This document shows, one piece after another, positions 37,403 through 46,573 of a DNA stretch of 64,000 bases. This DNA is from Rathayibacter sp. VKM Ac-2754 (GTDB lineage Bacteria; Actinomycetota; Actinomycetes; Actinomycetales; Microbacteriaceae), in assembly GCF_009807095.1 (NCBI RefSeq), contig NZ_WUCC01000001.1, positions 1 through 64,000 of the forward strand, read 5' to 3'. The notes under the pieces were generated by a model. That model did not search any database. It was given only the letters and a program-made list of their open reading frames with translations, and was not told where the DNA came from. Every line of letters starts with the position of its first letter. Position 1 is the first letter of the stretch. A program made the position numbers and the translations under genes.

Positions 37403-38500
37403 GTGCGTTTCTCGCGCCTCGGCCAGACGGCCGTCATCGCTGCCGTCGCAGCCCTCGCTCTCACCTCCTGCGCCGCCAACGAAGGTGACACCGCCACCGG
37501 CGGATCCTCCGAGTCCTCCAGCAGCCTCGAAGGAACCCTCAACGGAATCGGCGCGTCGTCGCAGGGCTCCGCTCAGGAGACCTGGGTCGCCGCCTTCCAG
37601 GGTGCGAACCCCGGCGTCACCGTCAACTACTCCCCCGACGGCTCCGGCGCGGGCCGCGAGGCGTTCATCGCCGGCGGCGCCGACTTCGCCGGTTCCGACC
37701 GTGCGCTGAAGCTCGAGGAGCTCGAGGGCACCTTCGGCAAGTGCGCCGAGGGCACCTCGGCCATCGACGTCCCCGCGTACATCTCGCCCATCGCGATCGT
37801 CTTCAACGTGGAGGGCCTCGACGAGCTGAACCTCGACGCCGCCACGACCGCGGGCATCTTCAAGGGCACCATCACCAAGTGGAACGCTCCCGAGATCGCT
37901 GCGCTGAACCCCGACGCGACCCTCCCGGACGCCAACATCACCGCGGTCCACCGCTCGGACGACTCGGGAACCACCGAGAACTTCGCCGCGTACCTCAACA
38001 CCACCGCGCCCGACGTATGGGACGCCGAGCCGGACGGAGTCTGGCCCTACGAGGGCGGCGAGGCCGCCCAGGGCACCTCGGGCGTCATCGACACCGTGAC
38101 CAACGGCCAGAACACCATCGGCTACGCCGACGCCTCGCGCGCCGGTGAGCTCGGCACCGCGAAGATCCAGGTCGGCGAGGAGTTCGTCGAGTACTCCCCC
38201 GAGGCCGCTGCCGCGATCGTCGACGCGTCGCCCGAGGCGACCGACCGTCCCGAGAACGACATCGCGTACGAGATCGACTACGCCACCGAGGAGTCGGGTG
38301 TCTACCCGATCGTCCTGGTGAGCTACCTCATCGCGTGCCAGGAGTACCAGGACCCCGCGACGGCTGAGCTCGTCAAGGCGTACCTCGGCTACGTGACCAG
38401 CGAAGAGGGCCAGGCCGAGGCCGCCTCCTCCGCCGGCGCCGCGCCGCTCTCGTCCGAGCTCTCGGCCCAGGTCGCGACCTCGATCGAGTCGATCAAGTAA
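37403..38500 (+). CDS. pstS: Phosphate-binding lipoprotein PstS
   Basis: A 365-aa lipoprotein that captures phosphate outside the cell for PstCAB. The signal ends in LTSC with Cys23 lipidated; after a Ser-rich spacer the binding fold has GIGASSQGS, SPDGSGAG, FAGSDRAL and HRSDDSGTTENF, the phosphate-contacting loops. GTG 37403 is preferred over upstream starts because it gives a proper signal peptide and AAAGGG precedes it. A strong hairpin after pstS should raise its level over pstCAB. Confidence 0.95.
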   Translation: MRFSRLGQTAVIAAVAALALTSCAANEGDTATGGSSESSSSLEGTLNGIGASSQGSAQETWVAAFQGANPGVTVNYSPDGSGAGREAFIAGGADFAGSDRALKLEELEGTFGKCAEGTSAIDVPAYISPIAIVFNVEGLDELNLDAATTAGIFKGTITKWNAPEIAALNPDATLPDANITAVHRSDDSGTTENFAAYLNTTAPDVWDAEPDGVWPYEGGEAAQGTSGVIDTVTNGQNTIGYADASRAGELGTAKIQVGEEFVEYSPEAAAAIVDASPEATDRPENDIAYEIDYATEESGVYPIVLVSYLIACQEYQDPATAELVKAYLGYVTSEEGQAEAASSAGAAPLSSELSAQVATSIESIK

Positions 38501-38508
38501 TCCCCCCT

Positions 38509-38551
38509 CGAGAGGCGGCCCCGACCATACTCGGTTCGGGGCCGCCTCTCG
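38509..38551 (+). terminator. Intercistronic hairpin pstS-pstC
   Basis: A perfect 16-bp stem (38509-38524 / 38536-38551) starts nine bases after pstS, inside the operon. It is suited to partial termination or 3'-end protection, so that binding protein exceeds permease. Confidence 0.75.
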
Positions 38552-38590
38552 GCTCGCACCCCCTCTCTCCATCGAACGCAGGGAATCACC

Positions 38591-39535
38591 ATGAGCACCG
38601 TTGAGCGGCCAGTCGGCGCCATCAAGGCGAAGCAGCGACCGGCCGACCGGATCTTCGCCGGATCGGCAGTCGCCTCGGGCACACTGATCCTCATCATCCT
38701 GGCGGCCGTCGCCCTCTTCCTCGTCGTCCAGTCGATCCCCGCTCTCACCGCACCCGCCGACAACATCTCGGGTGGCGCAGGCTTCTGGGCGTACGTCGGT
38801 CCGCTGGTCTTCGGCACCGTCTACGCGGCGGCCCTCGCGCTGGTCGTGGCCGTGCCGATCTCGATCGGCATCGCGCTCTTCATCTCGCACTACGCGCCCC
38901 GCCGCCTGGCACAGGGGCTCGGCTACATCATCGACCTCCTGGCAGCCGTGCCGTCGGTGGTCTTCGGCCTCTGGGGCATCACCGTCCTGGCGCCGTTCGT
39001 CCAGCCGTTCTACACGTTCCTCACGGACGCGTTCGGCTGGTTCCCGCTCTTCGCCGGCCCCGTCTCGGGCACCGGTCGCACGATCCTCACCGTCGCACTG
39101 GTGCTGGCCGTCATGATCCTGCCGATCATCACCGCCATCTCCCGCGAGGTGTTCCTCCAGACGCCGACACTGCACGAGGAGGCGGCACTCGCCCTCGGCG
39201 CGACCCGCTGGGAGATGGTCCGCACCGCGGTCCTGCCCTTCGGCCGCCCCGGCATCATCTCGGCCTCGATGCTCGGCCTCGGCCGTGCACTCGGCGAGAC
39301 GATGGCGGTCGCGATCGTCCTGTCGCCCTCGTTCGTCGTGAACTTCGCGCTGCTGCAGTCCACGAACTCGAACACCGTCGCGGCGAACATCGCGCTGAGC
39401 TTCCCCGAGGCCTACGGCCTGAAGGTCAACGAGCTGGTCGCGTCGGGCCTGATGCTGTTCGTCATCACGCTGCTGGTCAACATGCTCGCCCGCTACATCA
39501 TCAACCGCCGCAAGGCCTTCTCGGGAGCGAACTGA
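38591..39535 (+). CDS. pstC: Phosphate ABC permease PstC
   Basis: A 314-aa inner-membrane permease with six predicted helices. The coupling motif EEAALALGATRWEMVRTAVLP (EAA loop, shown only to its core: EAALALGATRWE) lies at about 198-209. It pairs with PstA to form the channel. ATG 38591 follows the intercistronic hairpin by 39 bases. The stop shares bases with the pstA start (TGATG). Confidence 0.95.
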   Translation: MSTVERPVGAIKAKQRPADRIFAGSAVASGTLILIILAAVALFLVVQSIPALTAPADNISGGAGFWAYVGPLVFGTVYAAALALVVAVPISIGIALFISHYAPRRLAQGLGYIIDLLAAVPSVVFGLWGITVLAPFVQPFYTFLTDAFGWFPLFAGPVSGTGRTILTVALVLAVMILPIITAISREVFLQTPTLHEEAALALGATRWEMVRTAVLPFGRPGIISASMLGLGRALGETMAVAIVLSPSFVVNFALLQSTNSNTVAANIALSFPEAYGLKVNELVASGLMLFVITLLVNMLARYIINRRKAFSGAN

Positions 39536-40644
39536 TGGTCACGATCACTCCGCCCAGGCAGCGCCGCGTCGAGGACGCGCCGCTCGCTCCGGTCAACACG
39601 CTCACGAACGGCCAGCTCCCGAAGTGGGCCCCGGCGGCCCTCCTGGGCGGCAGCCTGGCCATCATGGCGCTCGTCTACGGCCTCCTCGCCGTCTCGGGCA
39701 CGACCGATGGCTTCGACATCGTCGGCACCGTGTTCTTCGCGGCGGTGCTCTACACGATCGCCGTCTTCGTCATCGCGCGGCTCGTCGAGGGCGCGCGCCG
39801 AGCGACCGACCGCGTCGTCACGACCCTCGTGACCGCCGCGTTCGTCATCGCGCTGATCCCGCTGATCTCACTGATGTACACCGCGATCACCGCCGGTGCC
39901 GCGCGGTTCGACCTGCTCTTCTTCACCTCCTCGATGCGCAACGTCGTCGGAGAGGGCGGCGGAGCGCTGCACGCCATCATGGGAACGGTCATCATCACCG
40001 CGATCGCCGCGCTGATCTCGATCCCGATCGGCCTGATGACGGCCATCTACCTGGTCGAGTACGGCCGGGGATCGCTGGCTCGCGGAATCACCTTCTTCGT
40101 GGACGTCATGACCGGCATCCCGTCGATCGTGGCCGGCCTCTTCGCCTACGCCCTCCTCGTCCTCTTCTTCGACGACGGCGTCCGCATGGGCTTCGGCGGC
40201 GCACTGGCGCTGTCGGTGCTGATGATCCCCGTCGTGGTCCGCTCGACGGAGGAGATGCTGCGGCTGGTCCCGAACGAGCTGCGCGAGGCGTCCTTCGCCC
40301 TCGGCGTGCCCAAGTGGCTCACCGTCGTCAAGATCGTCCTCCCGACCTCGATCGCCGGCATCGTCACGGGAGTCATGCTCTCGATCGCCCGTGTCATCGG
40401 CGAGACCGCGCCGCTCCTGATCGTCGCCGGCTTCACGCAGTCGATGAACTACAACCCGTTCGACGACCGGATGATGACCCTCCCGGTGTTCGTCTTCCGC
40501 CAGTACGCCGATCAGGGCTCCGACGCGAGCGCCTACCTCGATCGGGCCTGGACCGGCGCGCTGGTCCTCATCCTGATCGTCATGATCCTCAATCTCCTCG
40601 CACGCCTGGTCGCGCGCATCTTCGCCCCCAAGCTCGGCCGCTAA
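39535..40644 (+). CDS. pstA: Phosphate ABC permease PstA
   Basis: A 369-aa permease, longer than typical PstA because of two extra N-terminal hydrophobic segments (about 35-80). The core has six helices and the coupling loop REASFALGVPKWLTV (about 252-266). The ATG overlaps the pstC stop by one base. It forms the transport channel with PstC. Confidence 0.95.
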   Translation: MVTITPPRQRRVEDAPLAPVNTLTNGQLPKWAPAALLGGSLAIMALVYGLLAVSGTTDGFDIVGTVFFAAVLYTIAVFVIARLVEGARRATDRVVTTLVTAAFVIALIPLISLMYTAITAGAARFDLLFFTSSMRNVVGEGGGALHAIMGTVIITAIAALISIPIGLMTAIYLVEYGRGSLARGITFFVDVMTGIPSIVAGLFAYALLVLFFDDGVRMGFGGALALSVLMIPVVVRSTEEMLRLVPNELREASFALGVPKWLTVVKIVLPTSIAGIVTGVMLSIARVIGETAPLLIVAGFTQSMNYNPFDDRMMTLPVFVFRQYADQGSDASAYLDRAWTGALVLILIVMILNLLARLVARIFAPKLGR

Positions 40645-40659
40645 CCCTAAGGATCTCCG

Positions 40660-41439
40660 TTGTCCAAGCGCATCGAAGTCAACGACCTCAACGTCTACTA
40701 CAGCAAGTTCCTCGCGGTCGAGGGAGTCGGTCTCACCATCGAGCCCCGCACCGTCACCGCCTTCATCGGCCCGTCGGGCTGCGGCAAGTCCACCTTCCTC
40801 CGCACGCTCAACCGCATGCACGAGGTCATCCCCGGTGCCTACGTCGACGGCGAGGTGCTGATCGACGGGAACAACCTCTACGGCCAGGGCGTCGACCCGG
40901 TGCTCGTGCGCCGTCAGGTGGGCATGGTCTTCCAGCGTCCGAACCCGTTCCCCACGATGTCGATCCGCGACAACGTCCTCGCGGGCGTCAAGCTGAACAA
41001 CCGCCGCATCTCGAAGTCCGACGCCGACGCGCTCGTCGAGAAGTCGCTCCAGGGTGCGAACCTCTGGAACGAGGTCAAGGACCGCCTCGAGAAGCCGGGA
41101 TCCGGGCTCTCGGGTGGACAGCAGCAGCGTCTGTGCATCGCCCGCGCGATCGCGGTCTCGCCCGACGTCCTGCTGATGGACGAGCCCTGCTCGGCGCTCG
41201 ACCCGATCTCGACTCTCGCCATCGAGGACCTCATCGAGGAGCTCAAGAACGAGTACACGATCGTGATCGTGACCCACAACATGCAGCAGGCCTCGCGCGT
41301 CTCGGACCGCACCGCGTTCTTCAACATCGCGGGTACCGGCAAGCCGGGCAAGCTCATCGAGTACGACGACACCGCGACGATCTTCTCGCGCCCGTCGGTC
41401 CAGGCGACCGAGGACTACGTGTCGGGCCGCTTCGGCTGA
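40660..41439 (+). CDS. pstB: Phosphate ABC ATPase PstB
   Basis: A 259-aa ATPase that powers phosphate import. Walker [10 protein letters not shown] (37-45), signature LSGGQQQRL, Walker [13 protein letters not shown], switch His in VTHNMQQA. The start is TTG 40660, supported by AAGGA eight bases before it and by the family start MSKRIEV; no better codon is available. It closes the pst operon. Confidence 0.96.
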   Translation: MSKRIEVNDLNVYYSKFLAVEGVGLTIEPRTVTAFIGPSGCGKSTFLRTLNRMHEVIPGAYVDGEVLIDGNNLYGQGVDPVLVRRQVGMVFQRPNPFPTMSIRDNVLAGVKLNNRRISKSDADALVEKSLQGANLWNEVKDRLEKPGSGLSGGQQQRLCIARAIAVSPDVLLMDEPCSALDPISTLAIEDLIEELKNEYTIVIVTHNMQQASRVSDRTAFFNIAGTGKPGKLIEYDDTATIFSRPSVQATEDYVSGRFG

Positions 41440-41455
41440 TCCGTTCCCGTCGCGA

Positions 41456-41499
41456 ACGCAGAAGAGCCGCACTCCTCCGGGAGTGCGGCTCTTCTGCGT
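41456..41499. terminator. Terminator between pstB and rskA
   Basis: A perfect 19-bp stem (41456-41474 / 41481-41499) with a six-base loop, between converging genes and fit to stop transcription from both sides. Confidence 0.85.
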
Positions 41500-41512
41500 T
41501 GCTGCCGAGGAC

Positions 41513-42358
41513 TCAGGCGGTCGAGATCGCCAGGATCGGATCCGTGGTCGGGACGTCGGATCCGCCCGCGTCCTCGACCGTGACGGCGACCACGGCGCCT
41601 TCGGCGAGCGTGCCCTCGAGAGGCGCGACCGTGCGGCCGTCTCCTCCGTCGAAGGTGCCGGCGGGGACGGCGCCCGAGGTGCCGATGTACCAGAGCTCGT
41701 AGGTCTTGTCCTCGGGCAGCGGCGCGAGGTCGTCGACGACGAGCGCCGAGCGGCCGAGCGAGCTCGACCAGACCAGCGTCGCCGACTCGCCGGTGGCGAG
41801 CGCGCTCACGGTCTCCTGCACGTCGGGGGCGCTGCGGATCTGCTCGAGCGCGGTCTGCTGCTGCGTCTGACCGGCGTCAGGAGACAGCAGCGGCGGGAGG
41901 GTCACTCCCCCGACGATGATGACCGCAGCTGCGGCGGCGGCCGAGAGGTAGACGGCAGGGCGCGCGAACCAGCGGCTGCGGCTCCTAGCCTCCGCGCTGT
42001 GACGCGCGGGGGCGGGCGCCTCGTCGAGCGGGTCGACGGCGTGCAGACGCGGGGACCCGTCCTGCCGGGCGTCGTCCTGCTGGGAGTCGTCCTCGGGCAA
42101 CGAGGGCAGCTGCGGTGTCGTGGCGATGAGAGCCATCAGGTCGGCCTTCAGCGCCGGTGACGGCGCGACCGGGGGCGCACTGGCGGCGAGAGCCTCGGCG
42201 ACGGCCGAGAAGTCGTCGACCTCGTCCCGCGCCTCCGGGTGCTCGAGGAGGTACCGGGTGAACCGGGCCTCCTCCGCCGGCGTCAGGATGCCGAGCGCAT
42301 GGCCGGCAGCGAGCTCTCGCGGATCGGCGGGGCCATCGGAATCGTGCGTGTCGTTCAC
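41513..42358 (-). CDS. rskA: Anti-sigma-K factor RskA
   Basis: A 281-aa single-pass membrane protein. The cytoplasmic part (1-130) has the anti-sigma helix pattern HALGILTPAEEARF at about 20-33 without zinc ligands; the membrane helix is about 134-157; the extracytoplasmic part (165-281) is the RskA domain with YELWYIG and AVTVEDAGG. It should hold SigK until regulated proteolysis frees it. GTG 42358 overlaps the sigK stop by four bases. Confidence 0.92.
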   Translation of the reverse strand: MNDTHDSDGPADPRELAAGHALGILTPAEEARFTRYLLEHPEARDEVDDFSAVAEALAASAPPVAPSPALKADLMALIATTPQLPSLPEDDSQQDDARQDGSPRLHAVDPLDEAPAPARHSAEARSRSRWFARPAVYLSAAAAAAVIIVGGVTLPPLLSPDAGQTQQQTALEQIRSAPDVQETVSALATGESATLVWSSSLGRSALVVDDLAPLPEDKTYELWYIGTSGAVPAGTFDGGDGRTVAPLEGTLAEGAVVAVTVEDAGGSDVPTTDPILAISTA

Positions 42359-42915
42359 AGGGCCACCCCCATCTCTTCTCGAAGTCTGATCATTCCGTCG
42401 CGGAGTCGTGTCTTGACGGTGCCTATGGGGCACTTCAGGATCCCCGCGATCTCACTGTGCGAGTATCCGCCGTAGTACGCGAGCTGCAGCGCCTGGCGCT
42501 GGAGCTCGGTGAGCCTGCCGAGTGCGGCTGCGACCTTCTCATGCTCGAGGGACACCTCCGCCTGCTCCGCGACCTGGTCGTACTCACGACCGAGATCTCG
42601 GATACCGATGCGGACGTCCCTATCGCGGCCCGCTTGAGCCGCGCGTACTCGATCGATGGCCCTGCGGTGTGCCATCGTGAGGATCCAGGTCGTCGCGCTC
42701 CCTTTATTCGGAGCGAATCGTCCAGCGGTTTGCCAGATCTCGAGGAACACCTCCTGGGTGACCTCCTCGGACTGCGCACGATCGACGAGGACGCGGATGA
42801 CGAGCCCCAGCACCCGGGACGCGAAGAGGTCGTACAGCTCGGAGAAGGCCCGCTGATCGCCGTTCGTGATGCGCTCGAGGAGCGCTCCGGCATCCGCCGT
42901 CGTGTCGTCGCTCAT
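42355..42915 (-). CDS. sigK: ECF sigma factor SigK
   Basis: A 186-aa ECF sigma. Region 2 (about 22-92) includes ELYDLFASRV, EEVTQEVFLEIW and GSATTWILTMAHRRAID; region 4 (about 128-182) includes LTELQRQALQLAYYGG and IGTVKTRLRDG. Its membrane-protein neighbour and RskA match the mycobacterial sigK locus. ATG 42915 overlaps the upstream stop as ATGA. A candidate promoter TATAGC with GTAAC upstream lies on the minus strand near 43475. Confidence 0.93.
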   Translation of the reverse strand: MSDDTTADAGALLERITNGDQRAFSELYDLFASRVLGLVIRVLVDRAQSEEVTQEVFLEIWQTAGRFAPNKGSATTWILTMAHRRAIDRVRAAQAGRDRDVRIGIRDLGREYDQVAEQAEVSLEHEKVAAALGRLTELQRQALQLAYYGGYSHSEIAGILKCPIGTVKTRLRDGMIRLREEMGVAL

Positions 42916-43349
42916 CCGTGCTGCCCCGCTCGTGCCCGGTTCTTGAGGTTCCGGGTCATCCAGAAGGCTGCCACGGCCAGGCCCGCGATCACGACCGACA
43001 CTTCGAGCGGGTGAGTCACGAAACGGACATCGAGCGACAGGGCGCCGGCATCGACGAGAGCCGGAGCGGACAGTCGGGGGGACAGCCACAGCGAGACGAT
43101 CGCGACGAGAGCGGCGGTCAGCCCCGGAGAACTGCGGGGGCGCACGAGGACCCAGACGCCGGCGGCGAGGTCGAGGATCGCGAGCGTGCGCATGATCGCG
43201 CCCTGCGACACGACCACTCCGCCGCCGAGCAGCGCCCCGTCCGCGGAGTCGACACCGGGGGCGGCGAGGAAGTAGAGGACGGCGGCGAGGACCAGGCCGA
43301 GGCCGGCCACCAGCCGCGCAGCGATCCGGAGCGCCTTGGGACTCTTCAT
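42912..43349 (-). CDS. Four-helix membrane protein of the sigK operon
   Basis: A 145-aa protein with hydrophobic segments at about 9-30, 50-70, 77-92 and 112-132. It is first in the operon, overlapping sigK by four bases, the position held by Rv0446c-type proteins in mycobacteria. Function is unknown; a link to RskA sensing or quinone-type redox (DoxX-like topology) would be guesswork. Confidence 0.75.
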   Translation of the reverse strand: MKSPKALRIAARLVAGLGLVLAAVLYFLAAPGVDSADGALLGGGVVVSQGAIMRTLAILDLAAGVWVLVRPRSSPGLTAALVAIVSLWLSPRLSAPALVDAGALSLDVRFVTHPLEVSVVIAGLAVAAFWMTRNLKNRARAGQHG

Positions 43350-43577
43350 TCCGGATCACGCCTGCCTGTCGGGGATCGGGACGATCGCTCGCCGCGGGCC
43401 CTCGCCCGGCCGCTCCGACGCGGAGATGAGGGGGCCGGACCGCAGAAACGCCTCTCGGCGCGAGGCCGCTCGAAGCGGCTATAAGTGGAGCCCGGGGTTA
43501 CTGCGATCCGGCCTCCGCCAGTGTACCGGCTGCCCCCCGGGTGCCCGCGAGGGGCGTTCGCAGTCGGAGAACGCGGG

Positions 43578-43634
43578 GCGCGGCGGGGTTGCGGAGGCGC
43601 GGCGGGGTTGCGGAGGCGCGGCGGGGTTGCGGAG
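43578..43634. repeat. Three perfect 19-nt tandem repeats
   Basis: GCGCGGCGGGGTTGCGGAG occurs three times in perfect tandem (43578-43596, 43597-43615, 43616-43634), four bases from the stop of the minus-strand gene at 43639. A further copy may appear as a fragment upstream. The rest of the 43350-43577 gap holds only the possible sigK promoter. Confidence 0.92.
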
Positions 43635-43638
43635 GGCT

Positions 43639-44268
43639 CTACTCGAGGGAGTCGCTGCGCCACAGCCGCGCGCAGCTGACGAGCTCGGCGGCCGTCGTCG
43701 AGAGGCGGAGAGCACGCGTGGTCAGCTCGCTGGCGCGCGCCTCGTCGGTGAACTCGACGTCGTCGGCGACGGAGGCGGCACCGGAGGCGCTCACCCGGCA
43801 GAACGCGGCCGCCCTGTCGAGCGCCACCGCGAAGTCGCCGTCGAACACGCCGCGGAGGATCCGGTCGGCGAGCTCGGTGATCTCGGCGGGCCCCGTCGGA
43901 GTGACCGCTCCGGCCACGACCGGGTCGATCGTCGCCGACAGCTCGACGCCCCGCTGGTAGAGGAAGCTCGTGCTCTCGGGATCCTGGCGGATCACGAGGC
44001 GGAGCAGGTAGATGCGCCAGAGCGCGCCCGGCAGGCTGGCCGCGCTGGAGCGTGCCCACAGCTCGGCGAGCGCGTCGATGCCGTTGTGGTCGGTGTACTC
44101 GACGAGGCGATCGATGATCACCGGGTCGGGGTCGTTCCGCACGCGGCTGAGCAGCGCGATGGCCGTCTCGTGCGCGACGCGGCTGATCTGCGCCGGGTCC
44201 TCTCCTCCCTGGAACGCCTCGAAGACGTGGGAGGGGAACTTGGTCGGCTTGTGGAAGCCGTCTGTCAT
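43639..44268 (-). CDS. Conserved hypothetical protein (actinobacterial)
   Basis: A 209-aa soluble, helical protein opening MTDGFHKPTKFPSHVFEAF. No catalytic motif, signal or membrane helix is seen. The gene resembles conserved Microbacteriaceae proteins without known function. ATG 44268 has GGCGG nearby. Its stop is four bases from a tandem repeat, so repeat changes could alter its C-terminus. Confidence 0.75.
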   Translation of the reverse strand: MTDGFHKPTKFPSHVFEAFQGGEDPAQISRVAHETAIALLSRVRNDPDPVIIDRLVEYTDHNGIDALAELWARSSAASLPGALWRIYLLRLVIRQDPESTSFLYQRGVELSATIDPVVAGAVTPTGPAEITELADRILRGVFDGDFAVALDRAAAFCRVSASGAASVADDVEFTDEARASELTTRALRLSTTAAELVSCARLWRSDSLE

Positions 44269-44396
44269 GGAGCCGCCTTCCGCGGTGGGGGTGCGTCGCC
44301 GATCGCTTTCATCGGTCCGAGGAGGGTAACGCGCGGGCGGCCCGGGGTATGCCCCGCGCCTTCGACGACCACGCCGGGCGCTACCCTGGATGCCGC

Positions 44397-44469
44397 GGGC
44401 CTCTAGCTCAGTTGGCAGAGCAGCGGACTTTTAATCCGCGGGTCGTCGGTTCGAGCCCGACGGGGCCCA
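44397..44469 (+). tRNA. tRNA-Lys (anticodon TTT)
   Basis: Acceptor GGGCCTC pairs with GGGGCCC including one T-G pair. D-arm GCTC..GAGC, anticodon arm GCGGA-CTTTTAA-TCCGC and T-arm GTCGG-TTCGAGC-CCGAC are complete. CCA is not encoded (the sequence continues CCC), unlike the tRNA-Thr in this window. Confidence 0.96.
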
Positions 44470-44513
44470 CCCTCGCGAGGCACTCCCCCGGGCCGGCTGC
44501 AGCGGCGTCACGC

Positions 44514-45176
44514 TCATTCCGCGGCGATGTCCGCCGCCTCCGCGAATGCACGCCGGAGCTCGTCCCTCTTGCCGGGCTGCTTGAGTGCGAGCGGTGAGGG
44601 GTGCCACGTGTCGATCACACGCATGTCGGAGGAGACCGCGCCATGGGGAAGACGCTTCCAGCCCTTCTGCGCGTAAAGACCGGCCGCGACCACGACACGC
44701 ACCTCGGTCAGGAGGCGTAGAAGTCCACGGAGTTCGGTGGCGCCGTCCTCGAGTTCGCGCGACGTGGGTTTCCGGCTCGCCACTCCCAGGTACCACGGCA
44801 CGATGTTCCAGTGCAGGGTGTGATCGGTCAGCCCGACCTCGTCGCGGAGGTTCCAGCAGTTGGCGGCGGTCTGATCGTCGTTATCGGCGGAGATGAAGCC
44901 GGAGCCCGGCCGACGGTTCGAGGAGTTCGTCATGAGACCGGGAGCCTCCATCAGGATCAGCACCCGCGCCTCGATCCCGGCTTCAGCGGGATCGAAGTGG
45001 GGCACGACCGTCCGCACATCGTTCTCTCCTCGCTCGGGTGAGAGGGCGCTTCGGCGATCGACCAGCTCGCGGCTCCAGTCGACCAGGGGCTAAACGGTCG
45101 GAGAGGAGGCGAGGAGCGCCTTGCGGTCGGCGACCACGGCCGGATCGGCAAGGCCACGAGGGGCAGGAAGGAACAT
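44514..45176 (-). pseudogene. Uracil-DNA glycosylase family gene with in-frame TAG
   Basis: From ATG 45176 the frame gives MFLPAPRGLADPAVVAD.. and stops at TAG (45090-45092, codon 29). The same frame continues PLVDWSRELVDRR and then the UDG-superfamily core: FDPAEAG, LILMEAPG, WNIVPWYLG and DTWHPSPLALK. No shift is needed, so one base change broke the gene. A GTG at 45017 with AGGAGAG upstream could restart translation and give a 167-aa protein with the whole catalytic core. It may thus be silent, truncated but active, or read through. Confidence 0.75.
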
Positions 45177-45217
45177 GCGGCGACGGTACGCCCGAGGTCC
45201 GACAGTGCGGGCGGCGG

Positions 45218-45409
45218 TCACTCGTGACAGAGGGACCAGTCGCTGTCGGGGTAGTCGAGGGTGGCCGTGCCGACGAGGAGGCGCCAGACGCCGTCGTGGT
45301 GCTCGAGGAGGCGGCCCTGGACGATCTCGGAGGCCCAGCCGTCGTCCGTGCGGTACCAGTGGACGAGGCGGACGGTCACGGCGCTGCGGGTGCCGACGCG
45401 AGGGGACAT
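45218..45409 (-). CDS. Small hypothetical protein
   Basis: A 63-aa protein opening MSPRVGTRSAVTVRLVHWY and ending WSLCHE. GGAAAGGAC precedes the ATG at a proper distance. The composition looks coding, and the fold would be a small beta-sheet. It has no recognisable family and no obvious partner. Confidence 0.55.
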   Translation of the reverse strand: MSPRVGTRSAVTVRLVHWYRTDDGWASEIVQGRLLEHHDGVWRLLVGTATLDYPDSDWSLCHE

Positions 45410-45483
45410 CGTCGTCCTTTCCGGGAGTGGCGAGGGGTGAAGTGCAGGTCGGTCGAGAGAGCCGGCGGCTCGGGGGTGAGGGT

Positions 45484-45533
45484 CTGACGCTGGTGGGTCT
45501 CGATACGCCGCCTGCGGCAGCTACTCGACCAGC
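45484..45533 (+). repeat. Type A repeat
   Basis: CTGACGCTGGTG, GGTCTCGATACGCC, a centre GCCTGCGGC, then CTACTCGACCAGC. It lies between two small minus-strand hypothetical genes. The nearby segments 45554-45580 and 45593-45620 also share a short direct repeat around CTTCGACCGGGATCG. Confidence 0.8.
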
Positions 45534-45669
45534 ATGCGAAGGGCGGCGTGTCTTCGTGGGCTGAGGCTGGCCGCTTCGACCGGGATCGTGACGGGGCTGG
45601 CCACTTCGACCGGGATCGCGGCGGGGCGGGACGGCCGGCGGAAAGGGGTCGCCGACCGTCCCGCGAGCG

Positions 45670-46155
45670 TCACCGGGTCGGGTCGTCGGGCCAGAAGCAG
45701 ACCATCGTCATCGTGGAGCGGTAGAAGACGGTCCTGGCATCGACCATGTCGACCGGGCGGTCCGGGTCGTCCGGGTAGAGCTCGCCCGCCGAGTCGACGC
45801 CGGGTGGGAGGCACTTGTCCTCCGCGACGTAGCGGGTGGGCCTCGTGGGGGCGTACCAGTCGCCGAGGCCCTGGTCGGTGCCGGCGATGAACGAGGGGAT
45901 CCTCGTGTACAGGCAGACGAGCGTCAGCGACGCCCCACTGCGGACGAAGCGGTAGTCGGTGGTGAAGAGGCCCGTGTCCGGTGCACCGATCAGGAGGCCG
46001 CCGTAATAGCAGGAGCCGCTCGACGAGATGTCCGTGGAGGCGTAGCCGTCGAGGTTGGCGCCGGCGTTGTGATCGGCGAGGGCGGGAGTCGCGGCGGCGC
46101 CCACGAGGGCGACGGCGGCGGCGAGAGCGAGGAAGGAGGAACGGAAGGACGGCAT
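45670..46155 (-). CDS. Small secreted protein, unknown function
   Basis: A 161-aa protein with a signal peptide: short basic start, Ala/Val-rich core and cleavage site near TPALA-DHN (about 27). The mature part has four Cys that could form two disulfides, and several aromatic residues. No family is recognised. ATG 46155 is chosen because GGAG lies eight to eleven bases upstream; a start five codons earlier lacks this. Confidence 0.7.
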   Translation of the reverse strand: MPSFRSSFLALAAAVALVGAAATPALADHNAGANLDGYASTDISSSGSCYYGGLLIGAPDTGLFTTDYRFVRSGASLTLVCLYTRIPSFIAGTDQGLGDWYAPTRPTRYVAEDKCLPPGVDSAGELYPDDPDRPVDMVDARTVFYRSTMTMVCFWPDDPTR

Positions 46156-46312
46156 GGACGGTCTCCTCATCGAGACGGCGTCGGCGCAGTGCGTCGGCAG
46201 TGACGGGGCGCTCCACGATCGAGCGACGGCGGGACATCGGCGAGCACGGGCGACAGAATTGTCTCCCGATCGGACGCTCCGCAGGCGTCCGGCGGACCGG
46301 ATGACCCGAACT

Positions 46313-46573
46313 CTAGACCGCCGAGCGCCGGGTGTCTGCCCCCTGCGAGGTCCCGAAGGTACGGCGACGGTCGGCGCCGTGCGAGGAGATCCCCGCCCTC
46401 ATCCTCCGGGAGCGTCGGCGCAGGACGCGATCACTCGGTCCGAACGATCCGGCCTCGATCAGGAGGCGGAGTGAGGCGGTCACCTGCCGGGCCAGACGGC
46501 GATCGATGTCTCCCGGCACCCGCACCGCGGCCATCAGGTCGAGTGCCGTCCGCGTGGTGCGAGAGATCGCCAT
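46313..46573 (-). CDS. Possible small hypothetical protein
   Basis: An 86-aa frame opening MAISRTTRTALDLMAAVRV, with a helical first half and a very Arg-rich second half. No family, signal or clear ribosome site is seen. It could be a real orphan gene or chance open frame in GC-rich DNA; it is included because codon use in the first 45 residues looks coding. Confidence 0.35.
   Translation of the reverse strand: MAISRTTRTALDLMAAVRVPGDIDRRLARQVTASLRLLIEAGSFGPSDRVLRRRSRRMRAGISSHGADRRRTFGTSQGADTRRSAV

Noticed and set aside
45486..45535. Attachment site next to tRNA-Lys
   Set aside because: It is a type A repeat found at many loci and does not match the tRNA 3' end.
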